In this document: positions 50,555 to 60,150 of the stretch, one piece after another
Position numbering within the stretch: the stretch's first letter is position 1
How the letters are laid out: the number at the start of each line of letters is the position of its first letter
Assembly: GCA_019414445.1 (NCBI GenBank)
Contig: DXMA01000012.1
Span: 9,448 to 73,447, forward strand
Reading direction: 5' to 3'
Source of the DNA: Collinsella sp.
GTDB taxonomy: Bacteria; Actinomycetota; Coriobacteriia; Coriobacteriales; Coriobacteriaceae
DNA: 64,000 bases
Position numbers and translations under genes: made by a program
The notes under the pieces: model-generated
What the model was told of the DNA's origin: nothing
Seen by the model: the letters and a program-made list of their open reading frames with translations, nothing else
Database searches by the model: none

Positions 50555-51352
50555 GTGGCGCTGGTATTTGACGTCCAGCAGGCGAGCGGCAAGCCCGACG
50601 ATAATCGGCGCCCTGGCACCGCGTGCCCCTTTTGCGACACGGAGGGGCTCGCCAACATCATCCAGCGCGATGGTGACTGCATCTGGCTCGAGAATAAGTT
50701 CAAGACCTTGCGGGCCACCCGTCAGACCGTATTGATCGAGTCGGCCAATCACGACGCCGACCTGGCGACCTATGAACCAGATGAGCTGCATCATGTGATG
50801 CGGTTTGCCCTGGGCTGTTGGCAGCAGATGATCGATTCCCAACAGTACCGCAGTGTGCTCATGTACAAGAACAAAGGCCCGCTTTCGGGCGGCAGTCTCG
50901 TCCATCCACACATGCAGATTGTGGGCTTGGAACAGGAGGACGGCTATGCGGCGCTGACTTCCGCCAATTTCGAAGGCGTCAATGTCTGGCAACAGGGGAG
51001 AGTCTCGGTCAACATCTCAACCGAACCGATCATGGGGTTCTTTGAGGTCAATGTTTCAGTCCCACAGGGAATCGCCGCCAGCGACGACGCCCGCGACCAA
51101 GCCGAAGCGGACCTGTTTGCCGATGCGATTCAGGTGGCCCTGCGCTATATCCTGCACGAACACCACGGCGGTCGCGCGGAGTCGTACAACTTGTTCTTCT
51201 ACCACATGGACGGCCGGACCATTGCCAAGGCGTTGCCACGTTGGGTGGTATCGCCCTACTTCGTGGGCTATCGTCTGGCCCAGGTTAATGCCGAGACCAC
51301 GCTCGATATCGATGCTGAGCGCCTACGCGCGCATCTGGAAACGCTCGTATAG
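50555..51352 (+). CDS. GalT/HIT-like nucleotidyltransferase (DUF4931 type)
   Basis: This 265-residue protein starts at GTG 50555, three bases after cutC. ACPFCD near the N-terminus provides a zinc-type CxxC. SVLMYKNKGPLSGGSLVHPHMQIVG holds the HxHxQ active-site motif of the galactose-1-phosphate uridylyltransferase and HIT superfamily, with the His nucleophile before Met-Gln. The C-terminal part (LFFYHMDGRTIAKALPRW, SPYFVGYRLAQVN) fits the DUF4931 group. It probably transfers or hydrolyses nucleotidyl groups; the substrate is unknown and no galactose gene is adjacent. Confidence 0.75.
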   Translation: MALVFDVQQASGKPDDNRRPGTACPFCDTEGLANIIQRDGDCIWLENKFKTLRATRQTVLIESANHDADLATYEPDELHHVMRFALGCWQQMIDSQQYRSVLMYKNKGPLSGGSLVHPHMQIVGLEQEDGYAALTSANFEGVNVWQQGRVSVNISTEPIMGFFEVNVSVPQGIAASDDARDQAEADLFADAIQVALRYILHEHHGGRAESYNLFFYHMDGRTIAKALPRWVVSPYFVGYRLAQVNAETTLDIDAERLRAHLETLV

Positions 51353-51382
51353 CAAGGCGAGCGCCTTCGAAAAGTGTGCTGC

Positions 51383-52381
51383 CTAGCGTGCCATCGCGTC
51401 GCGCCCAGCCTTGACCCGCTTGCGCTGTTTGGCGCGCTCCTCGCCGGTTAGGCGCTCAAAGAGGTGCCCGATAATCGAGGCCAGCACCTGCTGAAACAGC
51501 GTTCCGCACATGACGGGAAACACGACTTCGCCTGGAAAGTACTGCGTGGCGATGACGGCGCCCGAAGAGATGTTACGCATGCCGCAGGTAAAGCACATGG
51601 TAGTCGTCTCGCTATATGGCAGATGCAGCGCGCGGGCGACCAGAATGCCGACGACAAAGCCGCTGATGGCGAAGGTCAAAATAAAGAGGGCGACTTCCAG
51701 GCGCACCGCATTCATGTGCAGCACGTACTCGCTCATGGCGGTGGAGTTGGAGGCGATGACACCCATCATCATGAACTTACAGGCGGGCGAAAGCGCGGGG
51801 GAGAGTTTCTCGTGTCCCCATCCGCGCGTGAACTCGTTGATCACGATGCCGAGCACGGCGGGGATGGCGATCATAAAGGCCATGTTCTGCATCATGCCCG
51901 GAACATCGATTGCAACGGTGGCACCCAGCAGGAGCTTAAGCGTGAGCGGAATCGTGACGGGCGAGATGACCGAGGACGTCAGGATGATGGTGAGCGCGAG
52001 CGGGCCGTTGCCGCCGAACATGCTGATCCACATAAAGGCGGTGACTGCCACGGGTACGCTGTACTCGAGCACGATGCCGCAGACAAGGTTTGGGTTGGAA
52101 CCAAAGAACAACGATCCTGCGGCATAGGCTGCAAGGGGGATGAGCGCCGCCGAGACGAGCAATGCCGCAATCAGATGCAGCGGACGGCGGAACACCTCAG
52201 TAACCTGATGGAAAGTGTTGCTGAGCGCACCTTGGAACGTCATAAAGGCAAACAGGGCGGGAACGATTGGCTTGAGCACGCCGATCTGCTGGGGAAAGAG
52301 CACGCCGAGCGTAACGCAAATCGGAACGATGACCTGCATGTACCCCGCGAGAAACTTACCCAGTCCAACCCATTGCTTCAT
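51383..52381 (-). CDS. BASS-family sodium symporter-like carrier
   Basis: This 332-residue protein with nine to ten membrane segments matches the bile acid:sodium symporter superfamily. ALFAFMTFQGALSNTF near the second segment, ILTSSVISPVTIPL, and TMCFTCGMRNISSGAVIATQYFP, with the crossover-helix region, are characteristic. Bacterial members carry pantoate, 2-keto acids or other organic anions. Here the substrate is unknown, so the name should not be read as bile-acid transport. It is read towards the GalT-like gene and divergently from recJ. Confidence 0.82.
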   Translation of the reverse strand: MKQWVGLGKFLAGYMQVIVPICVTLGVLFPQQIGVLKPIVPALFAFMTFQGALSNTFHQVTEVFRRPLHLIAALLVSAALIPLAAYAAGSLFFGSNPNLVCGIVLEYSVPVAVTAFMWISMFGGNGPLALTIILTSSVISPVTIPLTLKLLLGATVAIDVPGMMQNMAFMIAIPAVLGIVINEFTRGWGHEKLSPALSPACKFMMMGVIASNSTAMSEYVLHMNAVRLEVALFILTFAISGFVVGILVARALHLPYSETTTMCFTCGMRNISSGAVIATQYFPGEVVFPVMCGTLFQQVLASIIGHLFERLTGEERAKQRKRVKAGRDAMAR

Positions 52382-52605
52382 ATGCTCTTGTGACTCCCTT
52401 TGCTCGTGAATCCGTTTTGAATGGATATGCTAGACGCTCGCATGCGTCCGTGTGTCAGAAACGCTTGAATATTTCGAGGCTATTACCGGCATCGTTTACC
52501 GAAACCGCGGCGTGCCGCGAGGTTCTGCGTCCGTGCCGCACGGTATAATAAATCCGTTCAACAGATCTGCCTGCCGAAGCGGGCATACACAGAGGACTCA
52601 TCGCT

Positions 52606-52671
52606 ATGAACCGTGAGAGGTATCGCGGCGACCTGCCCCTATCGGGGGTGGGCGCCTATGTCATCGCTTAA
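52606..52671 (+). CDS. Possible 21-residue leader peptide overlapping recJ start
   Basis: An ATG at 52606 with AGAGGA nine bases upstream encodes 21 residues (MNRERYRGDLPLSGVGAYVI then Ala) and stops at TAA 52669-52671, thirteen bases inside the recJ frame. It covers the recJ ribosome site and start codon at 52658, which suggests translational coupling or control. It may be chance; nothing else supports it. Confidence 0.35.
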   Translation: MNRERYRGDLPLSGVGAYVIA

Positions 52672-55600
52672 GACGACGCATCGCTGGGCGGTCGCTCGGC
52701 AAAACCCCGAGCTCGAAAAGGAGCTTTCGGCTGGCCTGGGCATACCCGGGCTGGTGGCGCGCATTATGGTTGCGCACGGCATTACATCCATCGAGGAAGG
52801 CCAGCTGTTTTTGACGCCTTCGCTCGATCGCGACTGGGCGGACCCGCTCGTTATTCCGGGCATGGCGGTCGTCGCTGACCGCGTTGAGCGTGCTATTCGC
52901 AGCCACGAGCGCATCGCCGTCTTTGGCGATTTTGACGTCGACGGCATTACGTCGACTTGTCTGTTGACCGAGGCGCTACGTTCGTTTGGCGCCAACGTCA
53001 CGCCGTTTATTCCGCATCGCTTTGACGAGGGCTACGGCCTGTCGCGTGCGGCGCTCGACCGCGTCAACGAGCTCGCCCAACCCAACCTGATCGTGACCGT
53101 CGATAACGGCATTGCCGCCAAGGAGGAGGTCTCCTATCTGGAGAGCCTGGGGATCGATTTGGTGGTCACGGACCATCACGAGCCGTCCGACCAGGTGCCG
53201 CAGGGCGTGCCCCTGACCGACCCCAAGCTCGAGGACGAGGGCCCCTCGCGCGAGCTTGCCGGTGCCGGCGTGGCGCTCAAGCTGGTGCAGGTCCTGGGCG
53301 AGCGTTTGGGCAAGCCGTCGTATTGGCGTTCGCTGATCGAGGTCGCGGCGCTGGGCACCGTGTCCGACATGATGCCGCTCACGCCCGAGAATCGCGCACT
53401 GGTCGCCGAGGGCATCCAGCAGATGCGCGTGACGGCCCGTCCCGGCTATATCGCGCTTGCCGCACTTGCCAAGGCCGACCTTTCTACCATTACGGCCGAC
53501 GGCCTGTCGTTTTCGCTCATCCCTCGTCTGAATGCTGCCGGCCGCATGGCTGATCCCAAGCTGGCGCTCGACCTGCTGCTTGCCCGCGATCCTATCGAGG
53601 CAAGTGCACTGGCAGCCGAGCTCGAGGAAATCAACCGTCAGCGCCGCGAGATCGAGGCCGAGCTTACGCGCGATGCCATGGCGAAGGTCGAGGAGACTTA
53701 TGACGGCGGGCGCGCAATCGTCGTGGGCGGCGAGGGCTGGCACGAGGGCGTCAAGGGCATCGTGGCGAGCCGCCTGACCAATCGCTATCACGTGCCGGCG
53801 CTGCTCTTCTCGATCGAGGACGGCGTTGCACGCGGATCGGGTCGCTCGGTGGGCAAGGTCAACCTGTTCGATGCCGTCGAGCGTTGCTCCGATCTGCTGA
53901 TTCGCCGCGGCGGGCATGCCGGTGCGGTGGGTGTAACCATCGAGGCATCCAAGCTCGATGAGTTCCGCCGTCGCCTTTCGGCCGTGCTATCGGAGCTTCC
54001 CGCCGATGACTTTGAGGACACTGACGAGGTTGCCGCCACCGTTGACCTCTCCGAGCTAAATATCGAGACTATCGAGCAGATTTCTCGTCTTGAGCCGTTT
54101 GGCCAGGGCAATAAGGTGCCGCTTCTGGCTGCCGAGGGCGTGACGATGTGCGATCGCGCCGTGGTGGGCAAAACCGGCGAGCACATGCGCTTTGTGGCGA
54201 CCGATGGCGCCGCGAGTGTGCCGGCCATCATGTTCCGCGTGCCGCAGATCGATAGGCTCATCAATTGCGACAGCGCCGTCGACTTGGTGTTCGAGGCCGT
54301 GGCCGAGCATTGGCAGGGACGCGTGAAGCCCAAGCTCATGATCAAAGATGTCTTGGTGCGCGATACCGCGGCGTCCAATATCGACGATCCGGCATGCGAG
54401 CTTCGCCGCGGCGTGCAGCCGGCGGATTCTGGCCTGCGCCTGGAGTCGCGTAAACGCGAGACGCTCGCCCAGCTTTCTTATACCGAGCTCACGCGCTCGC
54501 TTATCCATAGCTTTATCGGCTCGAACCAGCCACATCGCGCGCAGGTCGAGGCACTCGACGCGCTCGCCGACCACCAGAGCGTTTTGGCCGTTATGGGGAC
54601 GGGACGTGGTAAGTCGCTCATCTTCCATGTGCACGCCGCGCGCGAGGCGGTCCTTCGAGGGCGTGCGAGCATCTTTGTCTATCCGCTGCGCGCGCTCGTT
54701 GCCGACCAGGCCTATCATCTTTCATCGACGATGGCTGCACTCGGGATTGGCGTGGGCGTGTTGACCGGCGAGACCGTGGAAGCAACGCGCGATGACGTGT
54801 TTGCCGGCCTGGCTTCGGGCCGCACCGGCATCGTACTCACGACGCCTGAGTTCCTGTCTATTCACCGCGACCGCTTTGCGCGCTCGGGGCGTATCGGATT
54901 TGTCGTTATTGACGAGGCGCACCATGCCGGTCTTGCCAAGGGCGGCGACCGAAGCGCATACCTCGACATGCCCGATATCCTCAAGGCCCTGGGCGATCCG
55001 GTCGTTATGGCGGCGACGGCCACCGCGACGGCTCCGGTCGTGGCGGAGCTTGCCCGCGTGCTGTCGATTGCCCGTACGGTGGTCGACGAGACCGTGCGCG
55101 AGAACTTGCGGCTCGAGGACGACCGCGATCTTGCGAGCCGCGAAAACCGCCTGGTGTCCATCGTCGCGACGGGGGAGAAGACCGTCATCTACGTCAACTC
55201 GCGTGATCAGTCCGTGGCGCTTGCCAAGACGCTACGCAAACGCGTTCCCGACTACGCGTCGCATATCGCCTTTTACAACGCGGGCCTTACGCGCACCGAC
55301 CGCCATCGCGTAGAGGAGGCGTTTCGTGACGGATGCCTCAGCTGCATCGTCTCGACCTCTGCCTTTGGCGAGGGCGTCAACCTTCCCGATATTCGCCATG
55401 TCGTGCTCTATCACATGCCGTTTGGCGCGATTGAGTTTAACCAGATGAGTGGCCGCGCCGGTCGCGATGGACAGCCCGCCGTGATTCACCTGCTCTATTC
55501 GTCGCGCGACGCCCGCATTAACGAGCGCCTACTCGACTGCTATGCGCCTGAGCGCGACGAGCTCGTCACGCTCTATCGCGCGCTGCAAACCATGTGGCGC

Positions 55601-55945
55601 TCCAACCGCGGCAAGACCGGGGACGATTCCTTTAGCGCGAGCGATATCGACATCGCGCAGATGTGCCTTGCCATCGATGCTCGCACGCCGGTCGACGAGC
55701 GCTCGGTGGAAAGTGGCCTGGGAATCTTCGAAGAGCTTGGCTTCTGTCGCGTTTCGGGGTTTGACGACACCCGTCGCATCGCGATGGCCGAAAACCCCGG
55801 CCGTGTGCAATTGAGCAGGTCAATTCGCTATTTGGAGGGCTTGCGTTCGCGCATGGAGTTCTCGGCTTTCCGGAGTTGGGCGCTCGATTCGTGCGCTTCT
55901 GATATGCTAGCCAAAGTTAACCGCCCGATCGTACCGCGGGCCTAG
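52658..55945 (+). CDS. recJ: RecJ exonuclease fused to a RecQ-like helicase
   Basis: This 1095-residue fusion has an N-terminal half that is a complete RecJ: FGDFDVDGIT (about 89-98) and TDHHEPS (about 171-177) for the DHH metal site, RLNAAGRM, and GGHAGAVGVT for DHHA1, with an OB-like domain to about 590. The C-terminal half is a superfamily 2 helicase. Its Walker A is GTGRGKSL (about 646-653), motif II DEAHHAG (about 751), then TATATA and QMSGRAGRDGQ (about 930). The helicase lacks an obvious zinc or HRDC region. Joining 5'-3' ssDNA exonuclease and helicase in one chain mirrors the RecQ-RecJ pair of resection. Confidence 0.92.
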   Translation: MSSLKTTHRWAVARQNPELEKELSAGLGIPGLVARIMVAHGITSIEEGQLFLTPSLDRDWADPLVIPGMAVVADRVERAIRSHERIAVFGDFDVDGITSTCLLTEALRSFGANVTPFIPHRFDEGYGLSRAALDRVNELAQPNLIVTVDNGIAAKEEVSYLESLGIDLVVTDHHEPSDQVPQGVPLTDPKLEDEGPSRELAGAGVALKLVQVLGERLGKPSYWRSLIEVAALGTVSDMMPLTPENRALVAEGIQQMRVTARPGYIALAALAKADLSTITADGLSFSLIPRLNAAGRMADPKLALDLLLARDPIEASALAAELEEINRQRREIEAELTRDAMAKVEETYDGGRAIVVGGEGWHEGVKGIVASRLTNRYHVPALLFSIEDGVARGSGRSVGKVNLFDAVERCSDLLIRRGGHAGAVGVTIEASKLDEFRRRLSAVLSELPADDFEDTDEVAATVDLSELNIETIEQISRLEPFGQGNKVPLLAAEGVTMCDRAVVGKTGEHMRFVATDGAASVPAIMFRVPQIDRLINCDSAVDLVFEAVAEHWQGRVKPKLMIKDVLVRDTAASNIDDPACELRRGVQPADSGLRLESRKRETLAQLSYTELTRSLIHSFIGSNQPHRAQVEALDALADHQSVLAVMGTGRGKSLIFHVHAAREAVLRGRASIFVYPLRALVADQAYHLSSTMAALGIGVGVLTGETVEATRDDVFAGLASGRTGIVLTTPEFLSIHRDRFARSGRIGFVVIDEAHHAGLAKGGDRSAYLDMPDILKALGDPVVMAATATATAPVVAELARVLSIARTVVDETVRENLRLEDDRDLASRENRLVSIVATGEKTVIYVNSRDQSVALAKTLRKRVPDYASHIAFYNAGLTRTDRHRVEEAFRDGCLSCIVSTSAFGEGVNLPDIRHVVLYHMPFGAIEFNQMSGRAGRDGQPAVIHLLYSSRDARINERLLDCYAPERDELVTLYRALQTMWRSNRGKTGDDSFSASDIDIAQMCLAIDARTPVDERSVESGLGIFEELGFCRVSGFDDTRRIAMAENPGRVQLSRSIRYLEGLRSRMEFSAFRSWALDSCASDMLAKVNRPIVPRA

Positions 55946-55960
55946 GGGAAGGGGACCTCG

Positions 55961-58321
55961 ATGGATGCCGCAGCCCGTACCGCCCATGATTCCGCCCTCC
56001 AGCCGTTCTCGGAGATGGAGCACTATAAGCATGCCGATGAGCTGCCGCCCGAGATTATGGCGGACAGCTACGACAAGCTGGAGCGCCTGTGCCTCAAATA
56101 TATGAATGAGGACGACTTTTCTAAGGTGGAGCAGGCCTATTGCTTTGCTGCCGAGAAGCACTGCAACCAAAAGCGCCGCTCGGGTGAGATGTACATCAAC
56201 CATCCCGTCGAGGTGGCCATCATTTTGGCCGATCTCAAGATGGACTGCGATGTGGTGTGCGCCGCGCTGCTGCACGATACCGTCGAGGATACCGAGACCT
56301 CGCTTGCCGATGTTTCCGGCCTGTTTGGCGATACGGTGGCCGAGCTCGTCGATGGCGTGACCAAGCTCACCAACATCGAAGTCGACAGCATGGACGAGAA
56401 ACAGGCGCTCACGCTGCGAAAGATGTTCCTCGCCATGTCCAAGGACATCCGCGTCATCATCGTTAAGCTTGCCGACCGTCTGCACAACATGCGCACCCTT
56501 GCGGCCCTGCGTGAGGACCGTCGCCTGTTTAAGGCCCGCGAGACCATGGACGTGTATGCGCCCCTGGCCGACCGTCTGGGCATGAGCTCCATTAAATGGG
56601 AGCTCGAGGACCTGTCCTTCTTCTATCTTGAGCCCGACGCCTACCAACGCATCGCGCGCATGGTGGCGGAGTCGCGCGAGGTCCGTGAACGCTATCTGGC
56701 CGAGACCATCAAGACGCTCACCGACGAGCTCAACCGCATTGGCCTGGAGGACTTCCAGATCAACGGCCGTTCCAAGCACTATTGGTCCATCTACCAAAAG
56801 ATGAAGCGCAAGGGCAAGGAATTTTCCGAGATCTACGACCTGGTGGCACTGCGCGTCATCACGCATTCGGTACGTGATTGCTACTCTACGCTCGGCGCGG
56901 TGCATACGCTGTGGCACCCCATGCCTGGTCGCTTTAAAGACTATATCGCCATGCCCAAGGTCAATAACTACCAGTCGCTCCACACGACGGTTATCGGCCC
57001 CACGGCCCGCCCGCTCGAGATTCAGATTCGTACCTACGAGATGCACGAGCAGGCCGAGTACGGTATTGCCGCTCACTGGCTCTATAAGAAGTCGGGCGGA
57101 TCGTCTGCGTCTAAGACCAATGATGCCCAGCGCTTGGACGACCAGATTAACTGGCTCAAACATTCGCTCGATTGGGCTGCGTCTGATGAGATCACCGACG
57201 CCAAGGAATACCTGCATTCGCTGAAGGTCGATCTGTTCGATCAGGAGATCTTCGTCTTTACGCCCAAGGGCGAGGTCATGGCGCTTCGTGCCGGCTCCAC
57301 GCCGCTCGACTTTGCCTATGCCGTTCACACCGAGGTGGGCAACCACTGCGTCGGCGCTAAGATCAACGGTGCGGTGGCCCCGCTCACGCACGAGATCAAG
57401 ACGGGCGACCGTGTCGAGATTCTGACCAACAAGAGTTCCAAGCCGTCGCGTGATTGGCTCAAGATCGTTAAGACACCTTCCGCCAAGTCAAAGATCCGCC
57501 GTTACTTCGCCGCCGCGACCAAGGACGACGACGCTGCCGCCGGCCGCGATATACTGGCTAAGGACCTGCGCAAGCGCGGATATGGCATCTCTACGCCACG
57601 ATCCACGCGTGCGCTCAACGCCGTGGCGGAGCAGTTTAACTATAAGCAGCTCGAGGACCTGTTTGCCGCCGTTGGTGCGGGCAAAGTCGCCCCACGTGCC
57701 GTTGGCAATAAGGTCGAGCAAATCTTGGACCCCAAACCCGAGGAACAGCTCACCAAGGCCGAAGCCATTGCCGAGGTCGTCAAGCAGCCTGCCCGCGGCT
57801 CCAACCGCAAGCCGCAAAAGCGCGGCAAGAGCGCCAGCAACGGCATTATCGTCAAGGGCGAGAGCAACAGCGGCCTGCTGGTCCGTCTGGCCCATTGCTG
57901 CAACCCCGTGACGGGCGACGACATCGTCGGCTTCATCACGCGCGGTCGCGGCGTCTCGGTGCATCGCGCCAACTGTCCCAACGTCAAAGGCCTTATGGAA
58001 CATCCCGAGCGCATGATCGACGTGGAGTGGGACGGCGCTGCCGACACCCTCTTCCAGGTCGAGATCGTGGTGGAGTGCCTGGACCGCATGGGCCTGCTCA
58101 AGGATGTCACCATTGCTATTGGCGATGCGGGCGGCAATATCCTTTCTGCCGCCACGTCGACCAACCGCGAGGGTATTGCAACCCTGCGCTTTATGGTCGA
58201 GATCTCGGACGCGAGCGGCCTGGATCCGTTGCTTGCCTCTATCAGCAGCGTTGACTCGGTCTACGACGCGCGTCGCTTGATGCCCGGCGAGGGTGGAGCC
58301 CAGCTTAAGCGCCGCGTTTAG
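55961..58321 (+). CDS. rel: Bifunctional (p)ppGpp synthetase/hydrolase
   Basis: This 786-residue long RelA/SpoT homologue carries the hydrolase HD domain (YINHPVEVA, then ALLHDTVEDT with His105-Asp106, and KLADRLHNMRTL). The synthetase domain follows (GRSKHYWSIYQKMKRKG, YDLVALRVI, GRFKDYIAMPK, EIQIRTYEMHEQAEYGIAAHW), then TGS (about 420-480), a zinc-finger region (LAHCCNPVTGDDIVGFITRGRGVSVHRANC) and a C-terminal ACT domain. Both active sites look intact, so it should make and degrade the alarmone. It starts 15 bases after recJ and probably shares its transcript. Confidence 0.95.
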   Translation: MDAAARTAHDSALQPFSEMEHYKHADELPPEIMADSYDKLERLCLKYMNEDDFSKVEQAYCFAAEKHCNQKRRSGEMYINHPVEVAIILADLKMDCDVVCAALLHDTVEDTETSLADVSGLFGDTVAELVDGVTKLTNIEVDSMDEKQALTLRKMFLAMSKDIRVIIVKLADRLHNMRTLAALREDRRLFKARETMDVYAPLADRLGMSSIKWELEDLSFFYLEPDAYQRIARMVAESREVRERYLAETIKTLTDELNRIGLEDFQINGRSKHYWSIYQKMKRKGKEFSEIYDLVALRVITHSVRDCYSTLGAVHTLWHPMPGRFKDYIAMPKVNNYQSLHTTVIGPTARPLEIQIRTYEMHEQAEYGIAAHWLYKKSGGSSASKTNDAQRLDDQINWLKHSLDWAASDEITDAKEYLHSLKVDLFDQEIFVFTPKGEVMALRAGSTPLDFAYAVHTEVGNHCVGAKINGAVAPLTHEIKTGDRVEILTNKSSKPSRDWLKIVKTPSAKSKIRRYFAAATKDDDAAAGRDILAKDLRKRGYGISTPRSTRALNAVAEQFNYKQLEDLFAAVGAGKVAPRAVGNKVEQILDPKPEEQLTKAEAIAEVVKQPARGSNRKPQKRGKSASNGIIVKGESNSGLLVRLAHCCNPVTGDDIVGFITRGRGVSVHRANCPNVKGLMEHPERMIDVEWDGAADTLFQVEIVVECLDRMGLLKDVTIAIGDAGGNILSAATSTNREGIATLRFMVEISDASGLDPLLASISSVDSVYDARRLMPGEGGAQLKRRV

Positions 58322-58405
58322 TCGCGACGAACGTGCCACATTATCGATATTCGCTACACTCGAGGCATCGTTTGATGCCTCGAGTTCTATAGAGAGGAGA
58401 GGGGC

Positions 58406-59089
58406 ATGAGTGCTGTGTCCTTGGATTTAACTCCCAAGGGATCGGTCGAGATCGAGACGCTCGTAAACGGTCCCATTCAGACCAATAGCTATGCTGTTAT
58501 TTCGGACAATGAGTGCGTGATTATCGATCCCGCATGGGAAGGCGAGCGTTTGGTGGAGCATATTCGAGCCGAGCATCCCGGCGTACGCGTGCTTGGCGCC
58601 GTATGCACTCATGGCCATGCCGATCATGTTGGTGGTGTTGCCGGCGTGCGAACCACCGTTGGCGAGGGCTGCCAGTATGAGCTGTGTGCTAAGGATGTGA
58701 CGGTGCCGCATGCGAACATCGAGGAGCAGCGAGCTATGTGGGGCATTGAGACGCCCGACCCCGGGGAGCCGACGCGCCTGCTCGCCGAGGGCGATGCTAT
58801 CGAGGTGGGCGATATCTGCCTGCAGGTGATCGAGACGCCGGGGCATACGCCGGGCGGGATCGTCTTGTTTGCTGCCACCGAGCAGGGGAACATTGCCTTT
58901 GTGGGCGACACCCTGTTTCCGGGTGGGCACGGCCGCACCGATCTTTCTGGAGGAGATGGGGCGGCTATTCTGCGCTCGCTCTCCAAGCTCGCCCGGCTTC
59001 TTCCGCCCGATACCGTTTGCCTAACCGGCCATGGCGATTCGACCACCATGGCACGCGAGCTCATACAGAACCCTTTCATGCAGATGTAG
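58406..59089 (+). CDS. MBL-fold metallohydrolase (glyoxalase II-like)
   Basis: This 227-residue metallo-beta-lactamase-fold enzyme carries THGHADH (residues 68-74), a further His in ETPGHTPGG, an Asp in FVGDTLFPGGHGRTDL, and the final His in LTGHGDST, a complete two-metal site. The PGHTPG and GRTDL elements are typical of the glyoxalase-II-like hydrolases found in many bacteria. AGGAGAGG precedes ATG 58406. It follows rel by 84 bases and may belong to the same operon. The exact thioester or other substrate is not determined. Confidence 0.87.
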   Translation: MSAVSLDLTPKGSVEIETLVNGPIQTNSYAVISDNECVIIDPAWEGERLVEHIRAEHPGVRVLGAVCTHGHADHVGGVAGVRTTVGEGCQYELCAKDVTVPHANIEEQRAMWGIETPDPGEPTRLLAEGDAIEVGDICLQVIETPGHTPGGIVLFAATEQGNIAFVGDTLFPGGHGRTDLSGGDGAAILRSLSKLARLLPPDTVCLTGHGDSTTMARELIQNPFMQM

Positions 59090-59283
59090 CTTAATGGTCG
59101 GCTTTTGAAGCACGAGAAGCGTCCAGACGTCAAGCTATTTTTCCCCAACGGGTCGATTCCGTAGGGCAAACGGTCAAAAAAGTCTGTTTGGACGATATTC
59201 GTGAACAAACGAACGTTTATGCTCGGGTGCGCCGTGGTAAAATCTCAGGCGTTATCGGAGCAACCTTACAGGAGGTTTCTTTT

Positions 59284-60150
59284 ATGCTCGTCAACGCAGC
59301 AGACATGCTCAAGAAGGCCGAGGCCGGCAAGTACGGTCTCGGTGCCTTCAACACCAACAACCTCGAGTGGACCCTGGCTATTCTCCAGGCCGCCGAGGAG
59401 GCCAAGTCTCCGCTGATCCTTCAGTGCACCGCTGGTGCCGCTAAGTGGATGGGCGGTTTCAAGGTCTGCGCCGACATGGTCAAGGCTGCCGTCGAGGCCA
59501 CGGGCGTTACCGTTCCCGTCGCCCTTCACCTCGATCACGGTTCTTACGAGGACTGCTTCAAGTGCATCGAGGCCGGCTTCACGTCCATCATGTATGACGG
59601 CTCTCACGAGGAGACCTTCCAGCTTAACCTCGACCGCACCAAGGAGCTCGTTGAGCTTGCCCACTCCAAGGGCATGTCCATCGAGGCCGAGGTCGGCGGC
59701 ATCGGCGGCACCGAGGACGGCGTGACCTCCAGCGGCGAGCTCGCTGATCCTGCTGAGTGCAAGCAGATCGCTGACCTGGGCGTCGACTTCCTCGCCTGCG
59801 GTATCGGCAACATCCACGGCGTGTACCCCGCCGACTGGGCTGGCCTTTCCTTCGAGCGTCTGGGCGAGATCAAGGCCCAGACCGGCGACCTGCCCCTCGT
59901 CCTGCACGGTGGCACCGGCATCCCCGAGGATCAGATCAAGAAGGCCATCTCCCTGGGCATCTCCAAGATCAACGTCAACACCGACCTGCAGCTCGTCTTC
60001 GCCAAGGGCGTCCGCGAGTACATCGAGGCTGGCAAGGATCAGCAGGGCAAGGGCTTTGACCCCCGCAAGCTCCTCAAGCCTGGTCGCGACAACATCGTTG
60101 CCCGCACCAAGGAGCTCATGGAGGAGTTTGGCTCCGTCAACAAGGCGTAA
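59284..60150 (+). CDS. fba: Class II fructose-bisphosphate aldolase
   Basis: This 288-residue zinc aldolase cleaves fructose-1,6-bisphosphate into DHAP and glyceraldehyde-3-phosphate. Key parts are LGAFNTNNLEW, the catalytic Asp84 and zinc ligand His85 in HLDHGSYED, GGIGGTEDG, GNIHGVYP with a zinc His, LVLHGGTGIPEDQIKK and INVNTDLQ. The strong ACAGGAGG site and biased codons suit high expression. TAAAAT at 59239 with TTTATG 16 bases before is a weak promoter candidate. A class I fba is not seen. An unusual repeat region follows the stop codon. Confidence 0.95.
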   Translation: MLVNAADMLKKAEAGKYGLGAFNTNNLEWTLAILQAAEEAKSPLILQCTAGAAKWMGGFKVCADMVKAAVEATGVTVPVALHLDHGSYEDCFKCIEAGFTSIMYDGSHEETFQLNLDRTKELVELAHSKGMSIEAEVGGIGGTEDGVTSSGELADPAECKQIADLGVDFLACGIGNIHGVYPADWAGLSFERLGEIKAQTGDLPLVLHGGTGIPEDQIKKAISLGISKINVNTDLQLVFAKGVREYIEAGKDQQGKGFDPRKLLKPGRDNIVARTKELMEEFGSVNKA

